DNA from: Glandiceps talaboti
Lineage: Eukaryota; Hemichordata; Enteropneusta; Spengelidae
Direction of reading: 5' to 3'
Assembly: GCF_964340395.1 (NCBI RefSeq)
Contig: NC_135559.1
Span: 15,036,063 to 15,100,062, forward strand
DNA: 64,000 nucleotides
Part shown: one piece after another, positions 18,835 through 31,204 of the stretch
Layout: the number at the start of each line of letters is the position of its first letter
Position numbering within the stretch: position 1 is the stretch's first letter
The notes under the pieces: generated by a model
The model's database searches: none
The model's input: the letters and a program-made list of their open reading frames with translations, nothing else
What the model was told of the DNA's origin: nothing
Translations under genes and position numbers: made by a program

Positions 18835-20476
18835 ATAGCAACAAAATTGAAAACAACATGATTTTACATGATCGTCAAATATACCTGTTGGAGACTAATT
18901 GCTGAAGTATATTAAATGCCATAGAATGCATGCATCGTTGGATCCATGGAACAGTAGATTGTATAGTAGTGTATTGTAGGATTTCTTGGCATCTCTGATA
19001 TATACATACTATGAATTACGTCATCGCATTAACATTATACTAGAACAGTTTAGTATAGGGTTTTGTGAAAGTATTTTCACTTGACTTAAAATTTCGTAAA
19101 CTAAGCTTGTGCCACTTTAATCATGGTTAGGCAAAACAATATGTTTCTTTCCAATAACATGACTTCAGATATTAAGGTAGGTAGGTCGATTTGTTTTAAT
19201 AATTTATTTTTTTCTCCTCTCGAAAAATTGCTTCAACTCTAATACAAGATACTCGTTGGTCATAATACTTCTGGAATAGTTTAATGAGGTGTACAAGAAG
19301 TAAAGGGATATATGTTTATTTTTGTGTGAAGTAGGCGAACACTGTGACAATGCAGACTGTACGGGATTTAAAAAAAAAAATTCTTGGCCAAAGATACTTT
19401 GGCATGAAACTTTACACAAAAATAGAAGAAAATCTTCACTAGTTGTTTGGATATAAACATGTGTAGGGTCGGCGGCTTAAAGTAGGGCCGGTCGAGTTAT
19501 CGGAAACACACATTTTTTTTTGTATTTCGCCTATTAGGGTTGGGTTTATTTTCACTCCAGTCATATAATTAATACAGCTTATGTCGCTTTAATGCTTTAC
19601 ACAACAAAACAATTAACGCCTCTGAATGTTGAGACACCGGGAAATACGTTGAGGCTACTGTATGATGGATAACAAGTACATCAAACGATGTAATCTTGGT
19701 GAAAAGACCAAGTGATTTAGAGATAAGGTACCCGTCTCTTTTTGTATCATCAATCTTTATATATCAATCCATATATCTATCAACCCGTCGATGAGTCATG
19801 TAGCTAATAGGTTAGACAAAGAGTGAGTGTGACACGGATAATTTTGCGCCTGTCATTACGGACATCCACAATTCCTCAGAGTCCTGGAAACCGGATCTTC
19901 ATGGGAGATATAACAGCTATGTTATATTGAACCGAATTGTTGATTGATAGAGGTTGCCATGAGACAGTCTTGATTAAGGTTAATATTTTACTCTATAGGT
20001 TAGAGAACCAAAGAAAAAAGTCCTTCTTTTTGGCAATGACAGACCTTTTAATTCAAAAATCTGCATTTGGCCATGACGTCATGACCGAGGTCTAACGTTA
20101 ACACCTGTGTTCGTGCGTCAAGGATAAATACTATTACTAGATCTTTCTCTGAGAATTCGAGAGCATAAACGTAGTTATTTAGCAACTTTGTGATATTTCA
20201 CCATTTAATTTGGTTAGAAAAAAATAAAGAAATATGGTTATGAAATAATTATAACCTAATTTGATTTCAGAAAGTTATTTTCGTAAAGCTAACGAAATAC
20301 GGAATTAATTTATGTAGAATTATGCAAATTTTAGGATTGTGTAAATTCAGTTTGAAATATTAATATTATGTAAATTGTAATACAGTGCACGTATTCAGTA
20401 TTATGCAAATTTTAGCCAGTCATTGATTACGTTAGAGGTTGCCTTGGTAACAAGTCTATATTTCCTTTCTTTTCAG

Positions 20477-20608
20477 AATGAAATTCATAATTTGACAATG
20501 ACACTGCGAAACATCTATGAACATGAAAGATTCGGTCTGTTTACCTGCATAGTGAATAATACGGGTATCACGACCCACATTTATATCAAAGGGAACGTTT
20601 TTTTTTAA
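20477..20608 (+). CDS. Possible Ig-like domain exon (isolated)
   Basis: A good acceptor (tttccttcttttcag type) opens a frame encoding NEIHNLTMTLRNIYEHERFG, then LFTCIVNNTGITTHIYIK, and stops at 20606-20608. The pattern of LTM-L-NI, then G-L-F-T-C and N--G is that of strands E-F-G of an immunoglobulin domain, with the conserved Cys. No donor or partner exon with the first Ig half was found. It could be a terminal exon, an exon of a gene not otherwise seen, or an exon relic. Confidence 0.4.
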   Translation, partial: NEIHNLTMTLRNIYEHERFGLFTCIVNNTGITTHIYIKGNVFF

Positions 20609-21468
20609 AAACTGTTTGACTTACTCGTAATATTGCGCACACTGAGCAGTATTTAATCACCTGTCGGTAAACGTATTTGTGTAGCAATACATATCTTTTG
20701 ATAATGCTGCAATAAATCCAGATATTTGGGGCCGCACCTTAAAATCAGCGCCCTCAACGTGACTCTGGTTTCAGCCTGTATATGGATATAATCTACCCTT
20801 AATTAACATGTAATTAACATGTAATTAACATGTATAATGTCTAATTATTGGTATTTAGACACATTTCAGTGAATAAATTGTTTGCTGTCTGCTCGAAAAA
20901 ATAATATTCTATTTACAGCTAGGGCACCTTTAACGATACGGTATCTCGACGTTTTTTTAATTTATTCATGGCAAAATTAATTGTAATCATAATATACTTT
21001 ATAATTGGTTTTTGGCAATTACAGGTAATTCATTTTATCTTAATAAATCATCAAGTCTATTGTTTGAGTTGCTTTAGAATTAGACAAATTCTAGTTGGCC
21101 CTTGATTGCGTCCTCACTTGTTGCCCAGGCAACCAGCCTCTGTTGAACTGCACGTAACACAGGAGCGATTGGTTACTATGTGCTGTACACGGTACTTGGT
21201 ATGTATCGGTGAACTGATCTGTATCCATCTATGTCCATCCATCGTTCTATGATTTATGTAGGTAGTAATACAATTTGACAGACATATTTTGCTCTCGGGA
21301 GAAACGTGAAATGTGAAACCTTTGACGCGTGCCATATCTCTGAACCTAAAACGAATCTTCCATCAGACAGATAACCTGATATTTCACTGAGCAACCCTAT
21401 ACGTATATGTGTGAATATAAAAGGTTAAAGACCTTTATCAAGTTCTGTGCAGTTTTATGTGTTTTTAA

Positions 21469-21527
<59 letters not shown>

Positions 21528-21708
21528 CTGGTTGTGTATTTTGTTGTGTGTTTTGTTTGTTTGTTTGTTTGTTTGTTTGTTTGTTTGTTTGTTTGTTTGA
21601 TGATTGATTGGCTTTTTAGGGAGAGGGCTGTAAAGAGTTTTTGTCTGTTTTATCTGTGATATTTCGTTGTTTGTTTGTTTGTTTGCTTGTTTATTTGTTT
21701 GTTATATG

Positions 21709-21782
<74 letters not shown>

Positions 21783-21966
21783 AATTAAAAATATCATCTA
21801 ATATCACTAAAAAAAATCTGCAAAATCTGACATACAAATTTTAACATCCTTTTTTATACAGCGCTATGTAACAATTTCCAATACTCTAGCATTTTTCATG
21901 CGTAGAGTAATTTAGATGTCTGTACCTCATTGTACACTTAAGAAAAGAGCATTTCGCAATGTGATT
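20609..21966. other. Non-coding DNA with microsatellites
   Basis: No exon is seen. The stretch holds aattaacatgt triplications near 20800-20832, and GT, TTTG and GATT arrays from 21470. Confidence 0.6.
21470..21781. repeat. Compound microsatellite (GT)n-(TTTG)n-(GATT)n
   Basis: GT run at about 21470-21532, TTTG runs at about 21550-21600 and 21668-21710, then a GATT run to 21781. Confidence 0.97.
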
Positions 21967-22610
21967 CTATAATTTGATTTCGACACGATTAACAAAAATA
22001 TTTAACTGTGAATTAATAATTTCTATCATTGTCACCTTGAGAACTAGATAGATTGGTATTACGTTTTGTAAAACCTGTTCTGATTCATTCGGATTGAGTC
22101 TACATTTGTAATCAGCTGGCAACTGTGAACAACATCTGTACACATAATCAACACAGTTTACATAAATCATCCTCGGTAAACCCAACATGACATGAGTCTT
22201 GCGCTACTAAATCATCTGACATAACAATAGAGAATGTAATAAGACAGTGATTTGAGACAATGTAGGGGTGACCAACATTAAAAGACTGTATACGATCGAA
22301 AACATCTTTACTGGCCAGAACATAACAGACAGTACTCTGTCCATTGTACGTCATAACAAGTAAATCTACCCACTCCACAATCACTACCACAACGACCATT
22401 CAATATTCTGAGTGAGCTTTGCTTTAAAAAATCAAATAGCAATATGTCATTGCTATTTTACAACATTTTTATCTTGTGATACACCTGGTGTACACTCGTC
22501 AATTACATAATCAGGTAATGGTACATGTGATTGGCTGTCATCGCAAACAAAATCTTGCTTTTCACCTGTTCTTGCATTCACATCCCCGCAAATAATGTAC
22601 GAGCAATTGA
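21967..22610 (-). pseudogene. Decayed LINE (non-LTR retrotransposon) endonuclease region
   Basis: Read on the minus strand in three frames, the segment gives landmark motifs of the AP-endonuclease domain of non-LTR retrotransposons in the right order. They are CGDVNARTGEKQDFV near 22590-22550; LFDFLKQSSLRILNGR near 22440-22390; GQSTVCYVLAS near 22330-22300; and a block ending VSNHCLITFSI near 22240, matching the usual SDHCLI motif with Asp changed to Asn. In-frame stops and at least two frameshifts show it is dead. No reverse transcriptase follows: a GATT array lies downstream. It is a truncated relic. Confidence 0.8.
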
Positions 22611-23499
22611 CATACGTGGACGATCATTAATTTACTAGATAATTAATATGTGTACTTTGAACACCGTGACGAACACAAATTAATCCGCCACCTGCAACTG
22701 AAAAGGTAGAAAAATGGTAATTTTTAGAAACTTTTTTTTTCAGCTCGAAATTTCAAAATTAAAATTAATCATGTTGATGACGTGGTTAAAAATGTGTACA
22801 TCAAAAACCGATTGTTAAAAATTGACGGTCTCTCAAAATACAAAAAAAATTAATATATAGAACTAAGTTTGTTAGGCAAGGAATGTATTTATCATGAATC
22901 GTGTATATAATCCCTTGATGCTTAGTTTAGAAAAATGGTTTAATATATTATGAACATGTTTGCTTTGATAAAAGACTTAAAACATGCAAGCTACTGATAA
23001 GAATAATTTGTTTTAGAATTATGCAAATTTAAAGAAGGCGTTATCATGTGTTACCATGACAACAAGGTCCCGTTTAGTCTATTTATATAATAATGATGTA
23101 CTGCTCAAACTAAAGATAAAAAAATTGTCCTACCTTTGGATTTAGATTTGATCAAAGGCTTGTGTTTGGGAATGATACCAAATGGTTATAATTGAGTTTT
23201 TTTAATCTATATGTGATGACAAATTATGCACTTGCTGTAATTCGAAGGTGGTGAACATGATTGTTTGTTATCGTTACCGTAAACAGGACAGTAGCTGTGT
23301 TTTACGACAGTCCCAGGACGACAGTGTTATGTAGTCGTTATATGATAAGATAAAAATGGTATTGTAGATTATAATCTTTGCGGCATGTGGTAAGTTAATA
23401 TACGAAGAGTAGCCTTTAATATCACACATAAACAATTTTGTCTTTGAATCTTCTTTGTTCCATCCGATGGCTTTGATGATTTGTGTTCATAGTGAGAGA

Positions 23500-23531
23500 C
23501 ACAGACAAGTAACGGTTCTTACTTGTCTGTG
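23500..23531. other. Perfect 13-bp hairpin
   Basis: CACAGACAAGTAA, loop cggttc, then TTACTTGTCTGTG. The arms are flanked on both sides by gtgagaga-like sequence. Confidence 0.85.
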
Positions 23532-23570
23532 AGTGAGAGAAGTGTAAAAGGCAATCTGATTAAAATTAAT

Positions 23571-23673
23571 GTGGTGAAAGCAGCTAGGGAAGGCAGCAAT
23601 CACTCGGAACAAAAACAAACGACACAGAACGATGGAAATAGAGGTAAATAAAGCATTTAGCCGCTTTCACCAC
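23571..23673. mobile_element. MITE-like element with 16-bp terminal inverted repeats
   Basis: GTGGTGAAAGCAGCTA at the left end is repeated inverted as TAGCCGCTTTCACCAC at the right end (one mismatch), 103 bp overall. The flanks are also partly complementary (attaaaat / attttaat). No transposase. Class not determined. Confidence 0.6.
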
Positions 23674-26129
23674 ATCAGATTTTAATATATCCTTGTATGC
23701 TATCAGTGCCTGTATTTTGTTTTATGTAATTTGTAACAAAAAAAACCTTGTGTGACAAGTAAACGAACATCGTGCTGACAATTTGAAACGCTATAGTCAC
23801 TCTGGTTTGGTAGTAAGTTCGGAATCTAATAATCCCTAGCTGCAATATAGGGGATGACACTACCCCGAGAGCGGTACCAGTGGCCAACTCTGCTCTCAGT
23901 AGCGGTCTAGGTGTGTGGCCAGTGCGGGAAACCCCAGGCCCATTAGACCCACTTTGACCAAAAATCAATACCCCATTTTAGACCATTACAGGTTTTTAAA
24001 AGATGAAAGCTTAGACCTAAATATATTTTCCTTAGGAGGCAACATTTTGGGGCAATTAATGGAGTTATGATTTGGTAAAGGACAATGGACCACAGTTTAG
24101 ACCAAGCAAAATAAAAAATAATGCAAACCAAAGTGGATCCGTTTTAGACTCTTCAGCTCGAAAAAACAGACTCCATTTTAAACCAAAAGGGATAGAAAAT
24201 GCACCCCAAAGGCCGGCACATACGTATACTCAAATAAGGGGAGTACCCCTCCCCCTCCCCGGGAAAACTACAGGATATGGTAACAACTTGACAACCACCT
24301 TCAGTGTTATGTATACAACTATACATAGATAACACGATAAAGTGTAAGCGCTCGTAATAACATGGATGAATAAAATGACGCTGTAACAGGAAAGCAAAAC
24401 TTGAACAAAATATGTAGGCACCGCCAAAACAACGAACGAATTTTATTCAAGTTGTTAGCTTTAGCTTTAAAATAAAATAAAGTACATTAGCTAATCTATT
24501 AGTATTAACAGAATAATACATTTACATCATAGTAAAATATCACTGCAACATCAAATAATTTTATACCAAGATATAATACATTATATGTCCTTTTAAAAAA
24601 AATAAGGGGGTCTGTGAAAATAATTGGGGAACAAAGTTCCAATTCATTGAAATGTCGATTTTGGCTAAAATGGAAAAAATATTATTCTTTGTGTAGCATG
24701 CACGGCTTCTGACCTTCAATAACAAAACAGTGTTCAGAAATAGAATGATCTGTGCTCACCACGTGCTAACATGTTTGCCTTGATGCTATATTTGTAAATA
24801 TGTTTCGAACAAGTCGTAACCTTCTTTCGTCCTTTTGAACATTTTTTTAGCCATGAAATAATATCACGATTTACTCTATTCTTCCTTGCTGCATTGAAAC
24901 GGCGTCATTGACATCCTAATTTGCATATTACGTTCATCTAATTAGTTCACAGTTAATTAAATAATTAACTATGAATACATGTCGCAATTGATGTACTTTC
25001 AAAACAGAATATATTATCCCAGAAATGAATGACGGCATAATTTATCGCTAAGAAAATTAATAAAATATTTATTGCATAATTATTCAGTATCAAGCAGTTA
25101 GTTGGTTTTAATTCTTGATGATTTGATATGATGTGTTTATTTTTGCGACATGTTGCAACAAGCTAGCCTATCAAATGATACCAGTACAATGAACTCTTTG
25201 AAGAGACAAGATACGAAACATTGACGACGGAGGCACCGAATGAAAGCATGCTTCCGCTCGGCTCGTTCGGACATTGTCAGTTTAACTGTTACTAGTATTG
25301 GCATGACCCATATTCATCTTCCCTATCTATCACGCGCCGCCGAACATATTTGGAATGCGAGACTCGAATCATCACAAAGGCAAAATGGTAGTAAATATTT
25401 AATGTGCTAGCTCGTACAAATTAACACTTAGCACCGACATGTATGGTTCTCGGTCTTACATACATATTTATAATACTAGATGTAACAATAATTGTCTAAA
25501 TGAATATTTGTGGTGGTTATTGAATATTAAAGATGGCATATTTTATTACGATTGGGGATTATAAAATATGTCCATATTTTCTTGTATTATAACCTACGTC
25601 CATATTTTCTTCTATTGTACGACCACAATAGCATGATTAAGCTAAGTCCAGTAGCACAGCGACCACGTATACAACAATAACATGTATACAGCGATATCAC
25701 ACACATTTGTAACTAAAATGTCTTAGAAAATTTAATATTCGATAAAAATTATCTTTTTTCATATAATGTTATCAAAAGGACAACCCTGTTTATCGCAAAG
25801 TGTGGCTTTGAAAAAATAACATTACAAAAAAATTCTCAAATATTGTATATTGTTTGCATTTCTAAAGGACGTTTTTTTGTTATTAAACCTGTATTAACAT
25901 CCATAAGGTTCTGCACATACACACATTGGTGAATTATTGAACGAACGCCAAGCCACTTTAGATGTATGATGATGATAACAAAACACTGAACTGCTGCGTT
26001 ATTGCTAAATACCTCGGGTCAAAAAAATATACAGGCCACTTACCTCTACTGACGATAAAAAAAATCTCCAACACGATCAAAATATTCCTAATCCCTTGCC
26101 TTTGTGGAACATGTGCATATAAATATCAA

Positions 26130-26420
26130 AATTATCGTCTGCTGTCTGACGATCGCCAACAAAATATCGGCGCGCGATGGCAACAAACGCAGACCGTGTG
26201 TAACTGCAGTTTCGTTACTGTTGCAATATCGAGCGAGGGTGCTTCTTTGTTCTTCACAATCGATTTTCGCCCCCAAACGAACTTGACCGCGTCCTTATTT
26301 CCAAGCGTTACCTGGAGGTCAGAGAGCCGTCACGGCAAATAAATGATCGCTGGCGACGATATACAAAGAACGCCAAAACAAAGAGCGGGGCTTGGACACT
26401 TCATTCTATAGATATTAGAT
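26130..26420. promoter_or_regulatory. CpG-rich patch, possible promoter or unmethylated region
   Basis: Compared with the AT-rich flanks, this stretch is clearly richer in CG dinucleotides (for example cggcgcgcgatgg, gaccgcgtcc, ctggcgacg). Short frames are open on both strands (about 26088-26342), as expected where stop codons are rare. It could be a first-exon/promoter area of a neighbouring gene, but no splice-linked exon could be identified. Confidence 0.25.
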
Positions 26421-27175
26421 CGGCATTCGGGTATTGTTCCTTGAGGGGAGATTTGAGCGAGGTCGGTTCATTGTTTGAGTGAGAAGGTTATTTCAATACT
26501 TTAAATACAGTTCTGAAGGTTAATTTTTCTTTCAGGTACATGTTTACCACCCAAAAACACGACACGCATCATCAAATGTTCTCTTCCTGATGCATAACAC
26601 CCCTCCTTAATAATGGCTTCTCAACACAACACATCTTTTCAAGCTTCCGACTTTAATACATACATTATTTGTTATTTCATACCCTGCGAAATAAACGGTC
26701 TCAAAATAGGAAATCGCTAGCATACATGTATCTCCAACACACCAGACGTAAAATGTAAAATAACACCGGGAATCATCATGAGTGAAAAGAAGCATCTCAG
26801 TATAGACAAAAAGTTAACATTCAAATAAGGTTACATAAAATCGTAACGGGAGTTTAAAAACCAAACTGCTTTTTTTATTCGCATAGGCCATGAAGGTATG
26901 AATATAGGTCTACATGCAGACTACACCTGCACTAAATTCAGGTGTGTTCATATGACTACCGTAGTAGTATAGCATCCCAGAGGGAAACTTTACATGTAGT
27001 ACTGATATACTGCTGCTGGTGTTACGCAGTGATACACTGAATGTTGCGTAAGGCCTATCCAAGCAATATAGTCCATGAGTCAGACCCGGGCATATTTTTG
27101 CGTACATCAAGGTTATATTACAGTAACTGTGTATTTTTCTTCGGGCCACAACCCCCCCCCCCCCACAAAAACGAT

Positions 27176-27229
27176 CAACAACAAACAAACAAACAAACAA
27201 ACAAACAAACAAACAAACAAACAAACAAA
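27176..27229. repeat. (CAAA)n microsatellite after a C run
   Basis: A poly-C stretch near 27151-27164, then about 11 CAAA units. Confidence 0.97.
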
Positions 27230-27320
27230 AACAACAATTTTTGTGGTCCAGTCATGAATTTAAAATTTAATTCTTACTCATAACCAATGTATTTATGATG
27301 TTATTTGTTATTTGGTATGT

Positions 27321-27469
27321 CAATTTTACGAAAGCCGTGAGGGGACTTCCGACTTCCAACTTCCAACTTCCGACTTCCGACTACCAACTAGCAACTTCCG
27401 ACTTCCGACTACCAACTTCCAACTTGGATGTTGGAAGTCGGAAATCTCCTGACGGCTTTCGTACAATTT
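27321..27469. mobile_element. Foldback/MITE-like element with CAATTT target duplication
   Basis: The element TACGAAAGCCGTGAGG... ends ...CTGACGGCTTTCGTA. About 33 bp of the ends are inverted repeats with few mismatches, reaching into a gacttccaac block. The middle is a 7-bp CTTCCGA/CTTCCAA satellite. Direct CAATTT copies flank it at 27321-27326 and 27464-27469, as expected for a target-site duplication. Confidence 0.7.
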
Positions 27470-28049
27470 TGTTCTATTTTCGACTTCTGCCATAAATATT
27501 AATGTTCTAGGTCCACCGCACCTCTGCCATGAACAGACCTGGTGGTTTTACGATGTCACGGAACACCAGCGACGTTAACAATTAATGTTTAAGATGGATG
27601 GCTCGCAGGTGCCTGTGAGCTTTAAATATGGTATTGAACAGTTTATTATTCAACTTTGATACAGTGTATAGATCCTTAGCATCCACCCAAGTTGATTGGC
27701 ACCGTAACTGACCAATCAGGGAGCACTAACATCACTGTACGCCAACACAATGAAATTTGGGATACGACCATATAGGAGCTTAAAATGCAATTGTAATTAT
27801 ACGGGGGGGGGGGATTTTGGAATAAGTATATAAATAAACAGATCATAAACATTACGAAAATGTGTTATTTCTTTCCGGTATATGGTCTGCGCCAAACAAA
27901 AGTGGTAAAACGAATTCCCCTGGTATGCCACACATGTATCATCATCCACCGTTATGTAAATGTAACGGTGTATATCTATGACGTCGCGAGGTAATGAGCT
28001 TACAAAACATTTGACCATGTTGTCCTACCATATGTTATCGACATTTTTA

Positions 28050-28795
28050 AATACAACACACATAATGTGGCCAGATTAACAACAAAATACAACACATATA
28101 CTTTGGCCAGACTCAACAACAAAATACAACATACCGGGTACATACTATGGCCAGACTCAACAATAAAATACAACACATATACTGTGGCCAGACTAAACAA
28201 ACTTCAACACACATACTTTGGCCAGACTCAACAAAATACAACACACATACTTTGGCCAGACTCAACAACAAAATACAACACATATACTTTGGCCAGACTA
28301 AACAAACTACAACACACATACTTTGGCCAGACTAAACAACAAAATACAACACACATACTGTGGCCAGACTAAACAACAAATAGAGCACACATACTATGGC
28401 CAGACTAAACAACAAAATACAAAACACCCACTGTGGCCAGACTAAACAACAAATACAACACACATACTATGGCCAGACTAAACAACAAAATACAACACAC
28501 ATACTTTGGCCAGACTAAACAACAAAATACAACACACATACTATGGCCAGACTAAACAAGAAAATACAACACACATACGATGGCCAGATAACAACAAAAT
28601 ACAACTTGCATACCAAAGTACAAAATACGACACACATACTGTGGCCAGACTGAACAACAAAATACAACACACACACACACACTATGGCCAGACTAAACAA
28701 CAAAATACAACACACATACTACGGTCAGACTAAACAACAAAATACAACACACATACTGCGGTCAAAGTCGAACAACAAAATACAAGACACATATT
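28050..28795. repeat. Minisatellite, about 36-bp unit (ggccagactaaacaacaaaa...)
   Basis: About 20 imperfect units with the core tggccagactaaacaacaaaatacaacacacatacta. Unit length varies by several bases and units diverge modestly. Open frames here are repeat artefacts. Confidence 0.95.
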
Positions 28796-29694
28796 GTGGT
28801 ATATATCTGGTGGATAAAATAATATTTATTGAGAATATATATTGTTACTTTCATGGAATATGCCATAGTAGTGATCCATAGATTTCATGCCTGTTTTACC
28901 TAGACAAGACAAGAGGCATCCAAGAATGAACCCTCTACATTAGAACACAGCTTAACTTGCTCTCAATGCGACACATTCGCAAAAAATTTAGTTTTATTTT
29001 AACAGCTGTGTAGAGATTTTTTTCAATAGCAAGATGAAAGTTTTGAAGAGTATAATATCAGTTTTTTGAAGTAGTAAATGGGCAAGACATTTTTTTTTCT
29101 TAATTTAAAGACAAAACATTACGATTACTGAATCAATCTGAACTATCAAAGTTTTTCTAGTTGTGTATACTCTTGGCATCCATATATATAATTTTTTTTT
29201 GATAATGTGTGAATGAACAAGATGCAAGGACATTTAACATGCAGCGTATTACATAGTACATTTTGTTGTATATTAAAAGCATTCAAGTGGACACAAAAAT
29301 AAGGAGCCTTCTTCATTCCCTCCAAAAAACTGAGACAGAATTAGTGATTATTTTTTTAGCCAAATATATCAGTACATGAAGAGAAGACTACGAAGACAAT
29401 CTCTTGAAATTTTAGTGAATTTTTTTTACAATTATTTTTATTTTTTAGTATATGAGTTACTGGACAAGACGACTAAAGAAAAACAGACTAATTTTCTCAT
29501 GAAGAATGACAAATAGATGAACACGTGATCACAAAATGAAATGACCCTTGACCTCTGTATATTGACCTTTGAACTGTGCTAATGAAAGAAGCACAGCTGT
29601 GTCATACTGTGCTACATATATCTGTATTTCTAAAACCTATTGAATTTGATTTGTTGTGTATGTGAGGTGACGAAAGTGAGTTGTGTGTCTTTAA

Positions 29695-29790
29695 TTAACC
29701 CTTTCACCCCCCCCCCCCCATGTAGTGGTTTCACCCCATTGTTTTGGTGGTGTGACCAAACCACTGAACATGGGAAAGGGGTGAAAAGGT
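29695..29790. other. Imperfect foldback
   Basis: The left arm aaccctttcacccc...catgtagtggttt pairs with aaaccactgaacatg...ggggtgaaaagg. The loop lies around ccattgttttggtgg. A poly-C run interrupts the left arm. Confidence 0.65.
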
Positions 29791-30739
29791 ATCAATGAAT
29801 GTTGGATATCCAGAAAAGTGAAAATGAAGAGAAAAAAATTGATTAAGATGTCAGGTTTTTTTTACAATTCTTGTACAGAACAAGTTAGTGTCAATGGTGT
29901 CTTTGAAGTCGTCCTATGTATCTAAAATAGGCTTCTGTATTAGTACAATGTGGTCAAGATTTCTAAAAAAACAAAAAATAAAAAAGAAGAAAGTTTAATT
30001 GATGATTTGTAATCTGGTGAATGTCACAGAAAAAGTAGTGAAGCACTGAGTTACAACAAAGTTCTAGAAATGTGTAACCAATAATAGTACATACCACTTC
30101 ATTTAATTCTTACAACACCTCCATGTTGGTTTGAAATGTTCACGATTCACATCAAAATGAACTCTTTCTCACCCCATATTCTCAACAGTGGTTTATTCCT
30201 TTTTGTGTGTAATGATAGGATTAAACCATTTTCTGTTTAATATAGGGAGTTAGGGTGCACTATAACCAATAATCCCTTGAGATTCATCAATTGTTGTTCC
30301 TGTGGTTACTGTACGTACTTTGTCCAATATCTCTCTCTCTTTTCTAAAGGAAGAGTTAACCTTTTCTAATCCTTCTCCTGTGAAAGAAGATAGAGTCCAT
30401 TTTGTCTGATTGAAACCTAGATTGAAATCTAGAGTTTTCTTCATTTTTTCCTACATGCTTAGTTTAATCTCTTAACTCCCACGGCTCCCAAGGTATCACC
30501 TACCCACAGTAGCTTTTACTTCACTACATCTCTGTCTATATACCTGCTCTGTACGGCCTAAACCACGACTTGGAAACAACCCTCTGACAGAAACGACCAA
30601 AATTACGCAAGGTTAAAAGGATTCATTCTACTAAACCTTAAATTTGAATGTCCAATCACATCCTGTCGTTGCACGTTTTATTAGCTCCTTCCTCTCTCTC
30701 TACTCACAATCCTGACTGCCTTATTTTATGTATAGGAAT

Positions 30740-31090
30740 TTAAACCTCTGTAGAACCTGTTCTATGCATGGAAATGTAATCCTATGTAGAACCTAACTGT
30801 TTTATGCAAAAGAAATGCGATGCTGATGTAGAACACGTTTTATGCAAAAGAAATGCGATGCTGATGTAGAACATGTTCTATGCAAAAGAAATGCGATGCT
30901 AATGTAGAACATGTTCTATACAAAAGAAATGCGATGCTGATGTAGAACACGTTTTATGCAAAAGAAATGCGATGCTAATGTAGAACATGTTCTATGTAAA
31001 AGAAATGCGATGCTAATGTAGAACATGTTCTATGCAAAAGAAATGCGAAGCTGATGTAGAACATGTTCTATGCATGTTATGTAATGCTAT
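30740..31090. repeat. Minisatellite, 38-bp unit with AGAACATGTTCT palindrome
   Basis: About nine units spaced by 38 bp (for example tatgcaaaag at 30803, 30841 and 30879). Each holds gtagaacatgttctatgca or gtagaacacgttttatgca; AGAACATGTTCT is a perfect 12-bp palindrome. Confidence 0.93.
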
Positions 31091-31204
31091 GTAGAACCTA
31101 GTCTATTAGATACACTGTGACGTGGCAGACTTGTACATCGGTCAATCCCTTCCAGGCCACAGGGGGCAGAGTGACACGACATATTTTCCAGTCTATGTGG
31201 AATC

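Larger units (their letters stand above)
15687..20476. other. Non-coding DNA
   Basis: No exon could be supported. Frames at 17961-18249 (both strands) and 18434-18679 (minus) are open, but splice sites are weak and no domain is visible. The stretch contains a candidate insertion (16705-16881) and a hairpin (18776-18834). It may hold upstream introns of the minus-strand gene. Confidence 0.5.
22611..26900. other. Non-coding DNA
   Basis: No supportable exon. It includes hairpin and MITE-like structures at 23500-23673. A CpG-richer patch lies at about 26130-26420. The region at 23930-24200 repeats the phrase ttttagacc and similar, without a clear element border. Confidence 0.5.

Noticed and set aside
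24072-24335. Frames on both strands in a region with repeated ttttagacc
   Set aside because: No domain, both strands open, and the sequence looks like an old repeat without definable ends.
25962-26342. 126-codon plus-strand frame
   Set aside because: Overlapping frames are open on the other strand; explained by the CpG-rich, stop-poor patch.
28050-28795. CRISPR-like array
   Set aside because: Units are contiguous with no unique spacers, and the genome is an animal's; it is a minisatellite.
30250-30444. 64-codon minus-strand frame starting MKKTLDFNLGFNQ
   Set aside because: It looks protein-like, but lies alone in the FNDC3 3' flank without splice sites or recognised similarity.
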